Positions 1 to 8,919 of a DNA stretch of 29,496 bases are shown piece after piece (the first letter of the stretch is position 1; the number at the start of each line of letters is the position of its first letter). The notes under the pieces were generated by a model. The model was not told where the DNA came from, searched no databases, and was given only the letters and a program-made list of their open reading frames with translations. The stretch covers positions 1 to 29,496 of the forward strand of contig CAJNOQ010001666.1 in assembly GCA_905250885.1 (NCBI GenBank). Direction: 5' to 3'. The position numbers were made by a program, and so were the translations under genes. The stretch is from Didymodactylos carnosus. Lineage: Eukaryota; Rotifera; Eurotatoria; Philodinida; Philodinidae.

Positions 1-429
1 ATGTGCAAGAACAACTTACATAGAAAATAAAGGAAAAATTTGGCCTTAGAAAGCAAACAAAGCTCTTGTTTTGTATCCGTGATTCTTTCTGGGTGTCCAT
101 AATGCTAAACTATCTCATTTCAGATGGAAAAATCCAAAAAACTCCAATTAAAAAAAGTCGGTATTTTCTGTATTCGGTATTCGCGCTGCATACTTAATAG
201 CGGCTACAATCATCTGTTATCGAAAATGGGGCAAGAAGCTCCAATTTACGACGCTAAAGATGAAAAAATAGCATGAGATACGAAAAGTTAGTCACAAGGA
301 TCTTCTTGAAAGAGTGGAAGATCTAAATGTGTTCATTATTATGTAATGACGCTGACATTATTTAAGTACATAGTAGTGCTAAATATATCAGCTCATAATG
401 GGTTTCGAACGACATACTGTATTTTTCTT
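1..429. other. no gene seen
   Basis: AT-rich sequence without a convincing reading frame, RNA gene or repeat boundary. A GTTTCGAAC-like string near 403 resembles part of a tRNA B box but has no tRNA fold around it. Confidence 0.5.
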
Positions 430-484
430 ACAGGATAAATGTACTTTTGATCACCAAATTTTCCAGCATAATGTCACATTTTTT

Positions 485-672
485 GTATTCAGCATACTCG
501 ATAACCCAGTAGATTTTCTACTGTCAAAAGTTTAGCAAAATTTTTCGAACAAAATGGCACAAAAAAATTTCCATAGGGAAAATAATATTAGTTTCAAAAT
601 TTTTCTTAAACTTTTGACGCTACCCCTCGTCAAAAATACAAAATCTACTGGATTATCGAGTGTGCTGAATAC
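485..672. repeat. imperfect inverted repeat (foldback)
   Basis: The segment 485-517 is repeated in reverse complement at 640-672 with few mismatches, and an inner pair lies at 521-545 and 596-618. About 20 extra bases sit in one arm. The fold would form a long hairpin just upstream of the SWIM fragment, which suggests that an end of the element was duplicated in inverted orientation. Confidence 0.6.
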
Positions 673-754
673 GAAAGAGCACTTTTCCACGACTCTAAAT
701 GAACTTTATTTTTCTGCCGGTGATATGCTTCTGGTGTGGCAACAATCCTGTTGA

Positions 755-955
755 CTTGTTGTACCATTAGAATCATGCAGCTGTCCGATTGGTATGAAAG
801 TATATTCGTGTAAACATTCTGTGGGCTTAGCAGTTTTATTTAACTTGTATCAAGTTAGCCATAAAATACGTATTCAACCATTAGGCAAACGAAAAGCAAA
901 AGGGCGTCCCAAGAAAGTTAGCACAGCTTTAAATTTTTTGGATAGATATAAATAA
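755..955 (+). pseudogene. MULE transposase C-terminus (SWIM zinc finger)
   Basis: This frame reads into a CxC...CxH pattern (CSCPIGMKVYSCKH), the SWIM zinc finger near the C-terminus of Mutator-like (MULE) transposases, where it is thought to bind DNA or protein. It is followed by a basic KAKGRPKKV tail and a TAA at 953-955. The second MULE in the window (23951-26515) ends with the same order, SWIM then KGRPKKV, which supports the call. Only about 66 codons survive and the frame is closed upstream by TGA at 752-754, so the DDE core and N-terminus are gone. It is a dead fragment. Confidence is good for the family and low for the exact limits. Confidence 0.6.
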
Positions 956-1179
956 AACTGTAAAAATATTGTTCATATCGTTAATATTTCAATGAATATA
1001 CATCATGTTGAAAAGTTTAGCAATTAAAATTATCTTTTTTTGGTGATCAAAATAATTGATACGCGTTTTTGCACATCTGGTATAATTTCTATCACTTTTT
1101 CGTAATGTACTCAAGAACCTAAATAATAGAGAACAGAAACAAAACCTAATGGGCGAGGTTGGTGAAATTTTTATTAGAG
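956..1179. other. intergenic, no gene seen
   Basis: AT-rich spacer holding the right partner of the 14-bp inverted pair of the MULE remnant (1039-1052). Nothing else was recognised. Confidence 0.5.
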
Positions 1180-1201
1180 AGAAGAAGAACGTTCTTCTTC
1201 T
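1180..1201. promoter_or_regulatory. perfect 22-bp palindrome with heat-shock-element core
   Basis: The 22 bases are their own reverse complement. The centre AGAACGTTCT is two inverted nGAAn units, the minimal heat shock factor site, flanked by further GAA and TTC triplets. It lies about 80 bp upstream of the TATA-like box and about 145 bp upstream of the DUF3494 start codon, a sensible position for a stress-response element. The palindrome is seen directly; HSF binding is inferred. Confidence 0.45.
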
Positions 1202-1281
1202 GTTATCTAACGTTATTTTCTGCAGGAAAATCAGTTATTCAAGATGAATCCAGAGACAGATGAATTCACTGTAAAAAAGAG

Positions 1282-1290
1282 TATAAATAT
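1282..1290 (+). promoter_or_regulatory. TATA box of the DUF3494 gene
   Basis: TATAAATAT stands 57 bp before the start codon at 1347. A plausible initiator (GCAGTCATAC, 1310-1319) follows at about 30 bp, the usual TATA-to-start spacing in animals. Confidence 0.45.
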
Positions 1291-1346
1291 TCCTCTTATG
1301 CTCGTATAGCAGTCATACACTTGATTATTATTACTTCATCGTCATT

Positions 1347-2232
1347 ATGCATACTCTCATCGTATCATGTGTTTTATTTTGTGTTATTTATCCCATGACT
1401 TTCAATGTTATTGAGGTACGTACCACAGTCAACTCCACTGATGAAACATTTCAAGAACTCGTTGTCGCCACCTCGACCTCTGTAGCAGTTCAGACCACAA
1501 TCCATTCTCCTCAACTTGGCACGGCAGCGAAGTTTGCTATCCTTGCTGGCAGCACAGTGAGTAATGCGGGCCTTAATACACTAGTCACAGACGGTTATGT
1601 TCGAATATGTTGCCATTTTCTATAACATTGACTCTGGAAATCGCACGTTTTAAGGACTACAGGTTCAAGCGACATAAATTGTGCATCGCTTTTGTGATAT
1701 TGGTAATAGTCCAGGCGTAGAATTTACTGGTTTCAGTAATAAAAGTTTCATTGGCACAATATCGTTAGGGCTAGGTACAAATGCTACGCAAGCTAAAACA
1801 GACTTGGCGCTAGCTGTTCGTCAAGCAACAGAAGCACCGAAATCTGCATCCTTGACTGGTGTTGATCTAGGTGGGCTTACTCTGCAACCTGGTGTGTATA
1901 CATTTGACAGTACAGCATCAATAGCTGCACCCAGTGGTCAACTCACATTGAATGGTTCGGGAGTGTTCATATTTCAAATTGGTAGTGCATTAAAAACATC
2001 ACTTAACAGCCAGGTTTTGTTGGTAAATGGTGCATTACCACAGTGTGTGTTTTGGTTGATTGGAAGTAGTGCAGTGTTGGGCAGTGGCTGTAAGTTTGAA
2101 GGTATTATAATGGCATCAGCATCAATTGGATTTATGGATGGCGCCTCACTAGTAGGTGCAGCCTATGCGCAAAATGCAGCTGTAACACTAATTAATAACG
2201 TTATCACCGTTCGGACAGCATGTAATCTATAA
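1347..2232 (+). CDS. secreted ice-binding-like protein, DUF3494 family
   Basis: Two exons (1347-1593 and about 1694-2232) would encode about 261 residues, the normal length for DUF3494 ice-binding proteins. These form a beta-solenoid that binds ice crystal planes outside the cell. Residues 1-20 look like a signal peptide (MHTLIVSCVLFCVIYPMTF). The family pattern then appears in order: LGTAAKFAILAGSTVSNAG, the turn DIGNSPG before a TGF motif, LGGLTLQPGVYTFDS, LTLNGSGVFIFQIGSAL, VFWLIGSSAVLGSGCKFEG, and the closing AQNAAVTLINN. DUF3494 is common in bacteria, fungi and algae, so horizontal acquisition is likely (inference). Odd point: the junction that keeps frame and family sequence uses a GT donor at 1594-1595, but the intron would end in TT, not AG, before 1694, and no nearby AG restores the frame. 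It is either a splice-site mutant (recent pseudogene) or a sequence error. An HSE-like palindrome and a TATA box lie upstream. Confidence 0.72.
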
Positions 2233-2589
2233 AATATTTAATCGCATTCATTTCTTTATCCACCGCCATTTTTGCATCGCCTCGTGAACACAAAGTAGGT
2301 ACCTTAGCCTTGAATTAATTCGCCTTAAAGTGCTTTAAACATTCTTTAGATATGTGCTCCAACAACCGAAAGAAAGTGAAACTGGAGATGTCATTGAAGA
2401 AAACAACAGCACAGAAGTATTATTTATTACATAAACTATTTGAAAATAAACATTTTTCAAAGTATCACATTTTTGTTTTTGTCTTTTTTGATACGAATAT
2501 ATGTAATATAGTTATTTCGAATAAATTACTCTTTTTACCACAAAAATGTGCAGTTGATCCTTTTACGAGAAGATACAACAAGGGGGAAT
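2233..2589. other. 3' flank of the DUF3494 gene
   Basis: AT-rich spacer. An AATAAA-type signal occurs near 2444 and could serve for polyadenylation. The frame open at 2352-2591 has no recognisable domain and looks fortuitous. Confidence 0.4.
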
Positions 2590-2700
2590 AAGCGGACTTC
2601 GGGCCTCCTTTCGGAATCCATGGACTCCCGGACTTCGTGAAGTCCCATGAATTCCGTATCAAGTATCAAGAAATCCGTATCAGGTTTTGGACTTCGATAA
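2590..2700. repeat. self-complementary word array (GGACTTCG / TCCGTATCA)
   Basis: GGACTTCG occurs three times and once forms a perfect 16-bp palindrome, GGACTTCGTGAAGTCC. TCCGTATCA occurs twice with a related GTATCAAG between. Words and their complements alternate within about 110 bp. The tract is more GC-rich than its surroundings. It resembles the arrays at 7641, 8844, 14000, 21419 and 27451, but the head motif of the first three is not clear here. Confidence 0.5.
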
Positions 2701-3301
2701 GATACAAAAAAAAGGCTTTGCTAAGCAGAAGCTGAGTATGTGAGTATACTGAATACCCAAAAAATTCTAATAGGCATGTTAGATCAAAAAGTTGAAGCTT
2801 GTTTCATAATGAAACACTAAACCAAAGTAAGAATAGAATGAATTTTATATTTTCATAGAATTATCCGTTAATCATCGGTATTGAGAGCCACATATCCCAA
2901 AAACTAAAAGGGATCTTTTTCTAGAAGATACATAAGTATATAGTACAACTTGTAAGGCAGTTTCTAGGAAAAGTCTTCTTTAGTTGTTCAGTAAGCACAA
3001 AGCCTGCTTGGTCTGCTTTGCGCACTTTGCTTTGTCTTATTTACTTTTGTTTTGTATGCTCTTACACAGAAAGCTTATTTAGAAGCCGTCTCCCAAACTG
3101 GTTTCATATACTTACTGCATGTATACAGCTGTCTATTTCAGATTGAACATAGCTATGTGGGATGAGGAGGTGCGATTATGAGTACGTGCGAAAATGAAAG
3201 ATACCTTTGCCTTCGGTATTGAACCTGTATTTTATTTTTTTGTCCGTAGGTAATGTTGTTACTCAAAATCTGAAACGTCCAAGAATTGATGAACTCATCA
3301 A
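2701..3301. other. non-coding, contains one dispersed repeat
   Basis: No gene was recognised apart from the repeat at 2882-2954. TAGGCATGTTA near 2773 resembles the head motif of the palindromic microelements but has no word array beside it. Confidence 0.4.
2882..2954 (+). repeat. 73-bp dispersed repeat, copy 1
   Basis: It aligns without gaps to 23662-23734 (same strand, roughly nine mismatches by eye), running from TGAGAGC through TAGTATATAGTACAACTTGTA-like sequence. The similarity stops abruptly at both ends. The class is unknown: a short non-autonomous element or a fragment of a larger repeat. Confidence 0.65.
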
Positions 3302-3481
3302 GTTCTGCAAACCGACAAATTACCAGATGAGATGGAAAATAAGTCGGTATATAGATTACTTTTGAACGAAGCTACAATAGGTGATTTGAAGACGATTTCT
3401 AAATCAGACTTACTCTCACTCCTCGTTTTTAAAGTATGTCCTGAATTATCTGGAACTTTATTTAAAGGTGATAAAACCTAA
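3302..3481 (+). CDS. possible orphan exon, unknown product
   Basis: An open stretch of 59 codons ends at TAA 3479-3481; the first ATG is at 3332, giving a 49-residue peptide beginning MENKSVYRLLLNEATIGDLK. The composition is protein-like (amphipathic, leucine-rich, with few of the N/K/F runs that chance frames show here). An upstream AG near 3249 after a T-rich run could be an acceptor. No family was recognised and no partner exon found, so it may be a relic exon or chance. Confidence 0.2.
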   Translation, partial: VLQTDKLPDEMENKSVYRLLLNEATIGDLKTISKSDLLSLLVFKVCPELSGTLFKGDKT

Positions 3482-4604
3482 AATTTCACGGAAAAATCTG
3501 ATGAGAAATGTCACAGCTTTTCAAATTTCGATAAAGTTTTAATTGTCACTCCTCTTTTCCTTTTTTTTGTATCTTTTCTTTTAACAGACCATTCGTTTCA
3601 CCTAAAGTCTTATTTTTAAATAAAAAAGACGTCTAACAACAACAATATTTGTAATAGAAATCAAGAATAAAATCGCCCTTTTCATGTTGAAATAACTATT
3701 TCAAAATGAGACGTTTCGTCTTTATTCTAAAGATATCATCAGTCAACCGATGTAAAAAAAGTAACTTCTATCATAGAAACCGAAGGAATTTTTAAAATAT
3801 GTCCTAAATTTCTTCTGTCCTTGTCTGTATGTGGGAGAGTGAGTTAGCGCGAATGTGTGAATATAAAAACCTAAAGGCGGATGAGTGCTAAGGCTTTAGG
3901 AAAAACGTCCATAGTTCTCGAATCATGGATTTCCAAGATGTGGTTTAGATCTAGTTTTGTCGAGGACAGGTTAGACTATATATCTATGAAAAAATCCATA
4001 GATTTCTATGTCTGTTTTTAGGGAAACGAACTAGTTTTCCACAGCTATTCTGGAAAACGGGTCTTTGAAATTTTTTCTAAATTTCTTTTTGCTTATGAAA
4101 ACATAGCTTCAGGTCTTAGCTAGCGAGTGAGCAAAATCGTACGTCTCTATCTTTTATTCCTTTTGAGTTATTCAAAAAATTATCACCGGTCTTCTATTTT
4201 GGCACCGATAGTAGTGCAACAAATATCAAAAAAGAAAGAAAAACGCATATTCACACAGTAGAGATTACCAGTGCTGCTCTTGAAGACTGTTAACAAAAAG
4301 AGAAAATCAAACCAACTTTTTTAATCTGAAATATGAAAACGTTTGTTTTACTTAGGTTAGCAAATTCGTTTTCGACAAATTACTGATTCAGACGAAAAAG
4401 CACTTTTTTTCTGTAGAAGATGCAAAGGTGAAAATAATATGTATTGAGAACAAGAGAATTATAACAGGTAACACTTATAATCGTTGAACTTGATGATTTT
4501 ATTGTTTTTTAACTTTTTGTTATTCAATTTATTCACATCAAGCGCCACTGTTATTATCAGATCATTTTTATTTGTTTGTTAGTTTTTTACAAACTTCAGA
4601 AGTA
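3482..4604. other. non-coding stretch of 1.1 kb
   Basis: AT-rich sequence with no domain-bearing frame and no clear repeat boundary. One minor palindrome, AGACGTTTCGTCT near 3708, is present. Nothing else is supportable. Confidence 0.45.
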
Positions 4605-4690
4605 AATATACATATTGAGATGAGATTAAAACTATTTTTTGGTAACCTCGAATGTTATGCTATATTAACAGTCCAGTTCAATATACATAT
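4605..4690 (+). mobile_element. 64-bp internal LINE scrap between 11-bp direct repeats
   Basis: Bases 4616-4679 translate to MRLKLFFGNLE and beyond, matching the reverse transcriptase of the LINE at 6494-7640; nearly 40 bases are identical to that copy before the match becomes loose. The scrap is bounded by AATATACATAT at 4605-4615 and again at 4680-4690, which looks like a target-site duplication. It comes from inside the RT gene, not from the 3' end as normal LINE truncation would give. Confidence 0.7.
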
Positions 4691-5345
4691 AATTACATAG
4701 AATACTTTTGATAGTACACCTTCGGTCTCCATACAGACCATTGTGAGGCAAACGTTTATTTTATATCATTACAAAAAACTAAAACCAAAAAAGATTGTAC
4801 ATTCCAGACAGAGTTGACAGAGCCTATGTTTTCGCTTTTGACTTTTTATTTCATCATTTTGTAGTCAGCATAAGGTAGAAATCAAAAACATTGAAGGAGA
4901 AGTTTCAGAAAATCCTCATGTCTTTCAAATCTAATCATAATAAAAGATCGGTCTCTAATAACTTTTAATCATAGGTATCATCTAAAAATTAAAAAAATCA
5001 TTTTTATCTGATGTATTGTTACTGAGAAATTCTGCATACGTGGAAACTTTCCAGCAGAAAAGTAGCTTTTGAGAAAAGACGGAGTCGGTGAACTGATGTA
5101 CGGACACGTTTTTTTAGGACAATTGAAAAACTTTTTCATAATTTCGTAGAAACTTTTGATATGATAAAAATAATATAGTCTGACACTGGCCACTGTACAG
5201 TTATCTAAACGCTCATCTCGAGATTGGAATAGTGTGACGGTTCAAAAACGATTCAAAGGTTTATTAATTTCATTTTTGTTGTAACTTTTCGACTACATTA
5301 TTTTAGACTCTACTACCGAGTAGAACTATATTTCGGGTTTGCTGT
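4691..5345. other. non-coding, no gene seen
   Basis: AT-rich spacer. No recognisable protein, RNA or repeat was found between the LINE scrap and the word-rich TIR element. Confidence 0.45.
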
Positions 5346-6140
5346 TAAAGGCAGAAAGGGAAAATGTCGAAAAGGAAAACATATACATAGAAAACACCGA
5401 AAGACATGATGTCGAATTGGAAAAATGGTCAGCAGGAAAAGGTCGAAAGGAAAAGATCGATTGGGAAAATGTCAAGAGATATTTTTATTGTTATTATACT
5501 AGATGATAAAAAAAGTTCCAATTAAATCACAGAGAAAATGTCAGTTCCTGATCTCATTTTTTTGGTCCAGCGAGTAACAATCCAAAGCCAAGTAATAGCT
5601 GCTTTGCATTGATTTCATTTTTACCCCTCACCCTCACTATAAACTTTCCGTTCCGTATCAAAGTAGAGAACGAACGCAAGAGAAAAAAATCTATTTTCTT
5701 CTATAGTTACATGTATGGCAATGCCTACATAGCGATATCTTTTGAAGAAAGAGATAACTCCTTATTTGCTAATTCTCTAATGTAAAGTCGTAGAATGACT
5801 GGATTAAATACTGTCTACATAGACGATCACCCTCGATGAAGAAAGTTCAGTCGACGAAGATAAAGGAATGATTCTGTTCTAGTAACAACCAATAACAACC
5901 GTGAAGATAAAATAACATAAGATATAGAAATCTTTCATCTACATTTGACTTTCGCTATTATCCTTTCGATGTTTTCCTGTTAATTCTCTTTCTTATCCAA
6001 CACTGTTTCGCGATCGACATTTTCCTTTCAACATTTTCCTTCTCATTGATTAAACATTCGCTATTTGTCTTTTCGACCTTTTCCTACTTTTTTGTCGACA
6101 TTTTCCCTGTTAGACATTTTACTCTTCTGCGTTTTCCGCC
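5346..6140. mobile_element. non-autonomous TIR element with GGAAAATGTCGA words
   Basis: The left end (5346-5480) carries repeated forms of GGAAAATGTCGAAAAGG. The right end (about 5940-6140) carries the reverse complement many times (TTTTCGACATTTTCC-like). The outermost pieces, GGCAGAAAGGGAAAATGTC on the left and its loose complement at the right edge, suggest terminal inverted repeats. The centre (5490-5940) has no coding sequence. This looks like a MITE or foldback element whose ends are arrays of one word, possibly transposase-binding sites (inference). No target-site duplication was identified. Confidence 0.55.
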
Positions 6141-6493
6141 AATCCGCAGTAACTCCTGACACTAAGATAATGAATTTCTCCGTTTCAATGCCGGATGTTA
6201 CACGTTCTTCTTTGTTACCTTGATGAATAAATCAAGCACAAATCAAAAAAACTCAAATTAAAAATAATGAACTAACTCGTTCACAATGTCTTGTGTGAAT
6301 TTTATTAATTAAGAACTAGTCTTTCAAATCAATTCCGCGCTGGCAGAACTAAATGAAAAAGCTAATCATTTGAACAGAGTCCATGTATCGTTAAATGCGA
6401 AGTGTTCTATTTAAATTCGACATTTTAAGCTCGATATTTTCTCGTTATGCTCAGTATGTTTCAGAAAAAGATTGCCTGAATTTGCAAACAAAA
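6141..6493. other. non-coding, no gene seen
   Basis: AT-rich spacer between the TIR element and the 3' end of the minus-strand LINE. Nothing was recognised. Confidence 0.45.
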
Positions 6494-7640
6494 GTTTATT
6501 TTATTTTATTTTGCAAATAACTGATGACCCTGTACGGATCCTAACAGTACAAAATTATTGAAAAAGCAAAGAAGACAAGGGCACATATTCCCTAAAAAAG
6601 AAAACTGATATTAAGGACAAGGCACCACGCAGTGTAAATTTACAATAAAGAATTTCAACTTTCAATTAACAAAAGAACAAAAAAAGTATAAAAATATAAG
6701 TATATAACCTACATTAGTTTAAAACACTTTCGGAAAAGAAGTATATCAAACAAGTCATACGCTAAGATCGAACAACGAGAGAAAGTACTGGCACAACAAT
6801 TTAAACGTTTTTCTAGCACTGATGGATGCTCCACAAATCTTTTTGATCTAAACATGTCTTTGATAGAATTCTCTGCATTACGCCAAGCCCTTCTGTACAC
6901 ATTTAAGTTAGCCTGTTCAAGTAGCAATTCGCCATTGATAGAATCTGATAGTGCTGCCAACTATCTGTCCCAATGGAGAGCACATCTATCCTCTAAAGAT
7001 ACTTCAACAAATACAAACGCAAAGGTATCTGGCCATTGAAGGTAAGATATGATTCGTTTAAGTGAAGTGTAGCAAAAATGTGATAGATCGATACGTTGTT
7101 TTTCGATAAACACAGGAAAAAGTACAAACATCCAGGTAAACAAGGGTAGTACGTAAGATACAAACAGTGCTCTTCTTAGAAAGACATATGTTGAACCAGC
7201 GTAACGATAAGAATTAATCATGGCAGTACGCTGTCGAATTTTTATCATTGTTTTTTTAATTAGTGTTCCCCATCCTAATTTCGAAGTTATTAAATAACCT
7301 AAGTACTTAAATATATTCGCCCAATTTATATTAACACCTTCTAATGAAATAGGAAATCTAGGAGCACCGATTGCTCTCGCCGCCCGAAGTGCTTCAGTTT
7401 TGGAAAGGTTTACAGACTGGACTGAATAAAATTCGAGGTTACCAAAAAATAGTTTTAATCTCATCTCAAAATCGGGGCATAGCTCTGTATATCTGACCCC
7501 AATTCTACCAGCAAGTACTGCTGCTAGATCATCGGCAAAGAAATAACTTGAGCCAATATACCTTTCGAACCACAACTGGTCGAAGGCCAATTTAAAATCA
7601 ACAGGAACAGTTGCATTGATAAAGAGTGTGTTAATTATGA
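6494..7640 (-). mobile_element. 5'-truncated LINE, copy 1, with 3' tail
   Basis: A non-LTR retrotransposon fragment on the minus strand: RT C-terminal part, about 200 bp of 3' untranslated region, then a short AAAAT-unit tail at 6495-6512. A tail of tandem short units is typical of non-LTR 3' ends made by target-primed reverse transcription. The 5' side stops at the palindromic microelement 7641-7752. It is the same family as 7850-9967 and the scrap at 4616. Confidence 0.75.
6709..7640 (-). pseudogene. LINE reverse transcriptase, C-terminal half, copy 1
   Basis: Reading from 7640 downwards, the frame begins in RT block 3 (KLAFDQLWFERYIG). It then skips the next blocks and resumes at the catalytic box FFADDLAAVLAGRIG, so a segment of roughly 65 residues present in copy 2 is deleted. 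After that come the primer-grip region (FKYLGYLITSKLGWGTL), the thumb, and a C-terminal domain ending FRKCFKLM. A TAG at 6961-6963 interrupts the frame between HWDR and LAALSDSINGE; the frame continues unshifted beyond it. The catalytic aspartates remain, but the internal deletion and the lack of an endonuclease domain make it inactive. The product would have copied RNA into DNA at a nicked target. Confidence 0.8.
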
Positions 7641-7752
7641 TTAGGTATGCATCGGTTTCGGTTATTAACCGAAAATCGACACGTGCCCGATCAAAATTGA
7701 GCACATTATAAAATTTCTTCGATTATAACCGATATTCGGTTATTTCGGTGTA
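7641..7752. repeat. palindromic microelement A (TCGGTT/AACCGA words)
   Basis: It begins ATTAGGTATGCATCGG and continues with TCGGTTA and its complement TAACCGA in alternation, including TTCGGTTATTAACCGAA and AACCGATATTCGGTT, both inverted repeats. It lies exactly at the junction of the two diverging LINE copies. The first 15 bases are the same as in microelement B (8844) apart from the last. Confidence 0.6.
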
Positions 7753-7759
7753 AATAAAT

Positions 7760-8843
7760 ATGTATAAACTGTATAAAATAATACATGTATGTGTAAAGGA
7801 GAGGAAAAAAGACGTCCGCACTTCAAGTGTGAAAAAGTTGAATGCAGACAAATGGGAAAGTAGTCCTATACTTTCTGTGTGTCTCTCTAAATGGGAAAAA
7901 AGTCAGTGTGTAGAAGCGGTCTCAGTTTTACATTCTTATCATGTTCTATACTTCAATGTTACAGGCTTTGATTTACGGTGCAAAGAAGTTCTTCTTTCTA
8001 TTTCTTTTAATTTCGACGTGTTAATTCTTCTCGAAACGGACGTCAGAGATTTCTCCTTTTGCAGGCAGGCCTTCTGTAAATACAAGTTGTTCTACCAAAA
8101 AGGTGAGAATAGTAACGGCGTGCGATAATATTGGTTAGGAATGATCTAAAAGTCCCAAGAATCGACTGCTAACTACCCAATATCTGTATAATCCAGGTTT
8201 TAGGTGAATAAAATCTAAGAATCATGGGAGTTTATGCATCGGAAAGTAGATCTTGGAGCTAAAACGTTTAAATGCGTAGTTTACGCTGATTTCAACGTCG
8301 ACCTAGAAAAGGCAAGCACTAAAGCGGATATAATGATGAATGGGACTGACTCTCAGTTTTTAGGTCCATTTGTTCCATATTCTCCTACAGCTTTAAAATC
8401 GGATAGGGTGATCGACTTTGCGTTTTGCAGTAGTTTTTCAATCTGTATTCAAACATACGAAGTTAATACAACTGGTGATCATAAACCTATTCTTTCAATA
8501 ACACCTACGAAATCAAAAGAGACTTCTTTTGGCCCTAACTGGAAAGCTTTTTCCCTTTTCCTAGAATACGTCTATTCATTTAGGGAAGCTACATGGAATT
8601 TGAATCTTCTAAACGAAGTGTACAATGATTATGTAACCTTTCGTTCTCTTCTCATTACACGATGTACGATCTTCCCTTTAAACAAATATCGAGTTGCCTC
8701 CCCGAAACAACTAAGAGCGTTAATGTCGTACACCCGTGCTCTTTCTTTTAGACAGTTAAGAACGAGAGACGTGGAACTAAAAGATCTCGTACGTGAGTTA
8801 AGAAAATATCTTAAAAAAGAGCTAAAGCTTTTTCTGTCATCAC
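7760..8843 (+). pseudogene. LINE endonuclease (APE type) and linker, copy 2
   Basis: This is the N-terminal part of the second copy of the same LINE. From about 7850 the frame reads VLHSYHVLYFNVTGFDLR and FNFDVLILLE, the start of an apurinic-like endonuclease that nicks the target DNA. A frameshift near 8115 and three in-frame TAA codons between 8150 and 8270 break the middle (RAIILVRNDLKVPRIDC, then GVYASESRSWS). From 8234 the frame is clean: YADFNVDLE (GDFN-like motif), KSDRVIDFAF (R-ID motif) and TTGDHKPI (SDH-like motif, serine replaced by glycine), then the linker FPLNKYRVASPKQLRALMSY up to 8843. Microelement B cuts the gene at that point. It is dead, although all endonuclease motifs are traceable. 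Confidence 0.78.
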
Positions 8844-8919
8844 AATTAGGTATGCATCGATTCGGTTAACCGACGTGTCCGTTAAACCGAAATCGAAATA
8901 ATCGAATATCGGTTATAGG
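8844..8919. repeat. palindromic microelement B inside the LINE
   Basis: It begins ATTAGGTATGCATCGATT and contains the perfect 12-bp palindrome TCGGTTAACCGA, then AAACCGAAATCG and ATCGAATATCGG. TAGGTA occurs at both edges (in ATTAGGTATG and TATAGGTAAG), a possible 6-bp duplication. It shares head and words with microelement A and sits where the linker should join the RT domain. Confidence 0.6.

Larger units (their letters stand above)
430..1055. mobile_element. remnant of a MULE-type element
   Basis: A decayed element inferred from three things seen: a MULE-type SWIM zinc finger at 755-955; a 14-bp inverted pair (TTTTGATCACCAAA at 445-458 and its complement at 1039-1052) that could be what is left of terminal repeats; and an internal foldback at 485-672. 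The transposase core is absent, so this is a short deletion derivative. The outer boundaries are uncertain and no target-site duplication was found. Confidence 0.4.

Noticed and set aside
400..420. tRNA B-box-like GTTTCGAAC
   Set aside because: No A box or cloverleaf around it; the match is short and expected by chance.
2352..2591. 79-codon open frame
   Set aside because: No recognisable motif; it overlaps a minus-strand frame and runs into the word array.
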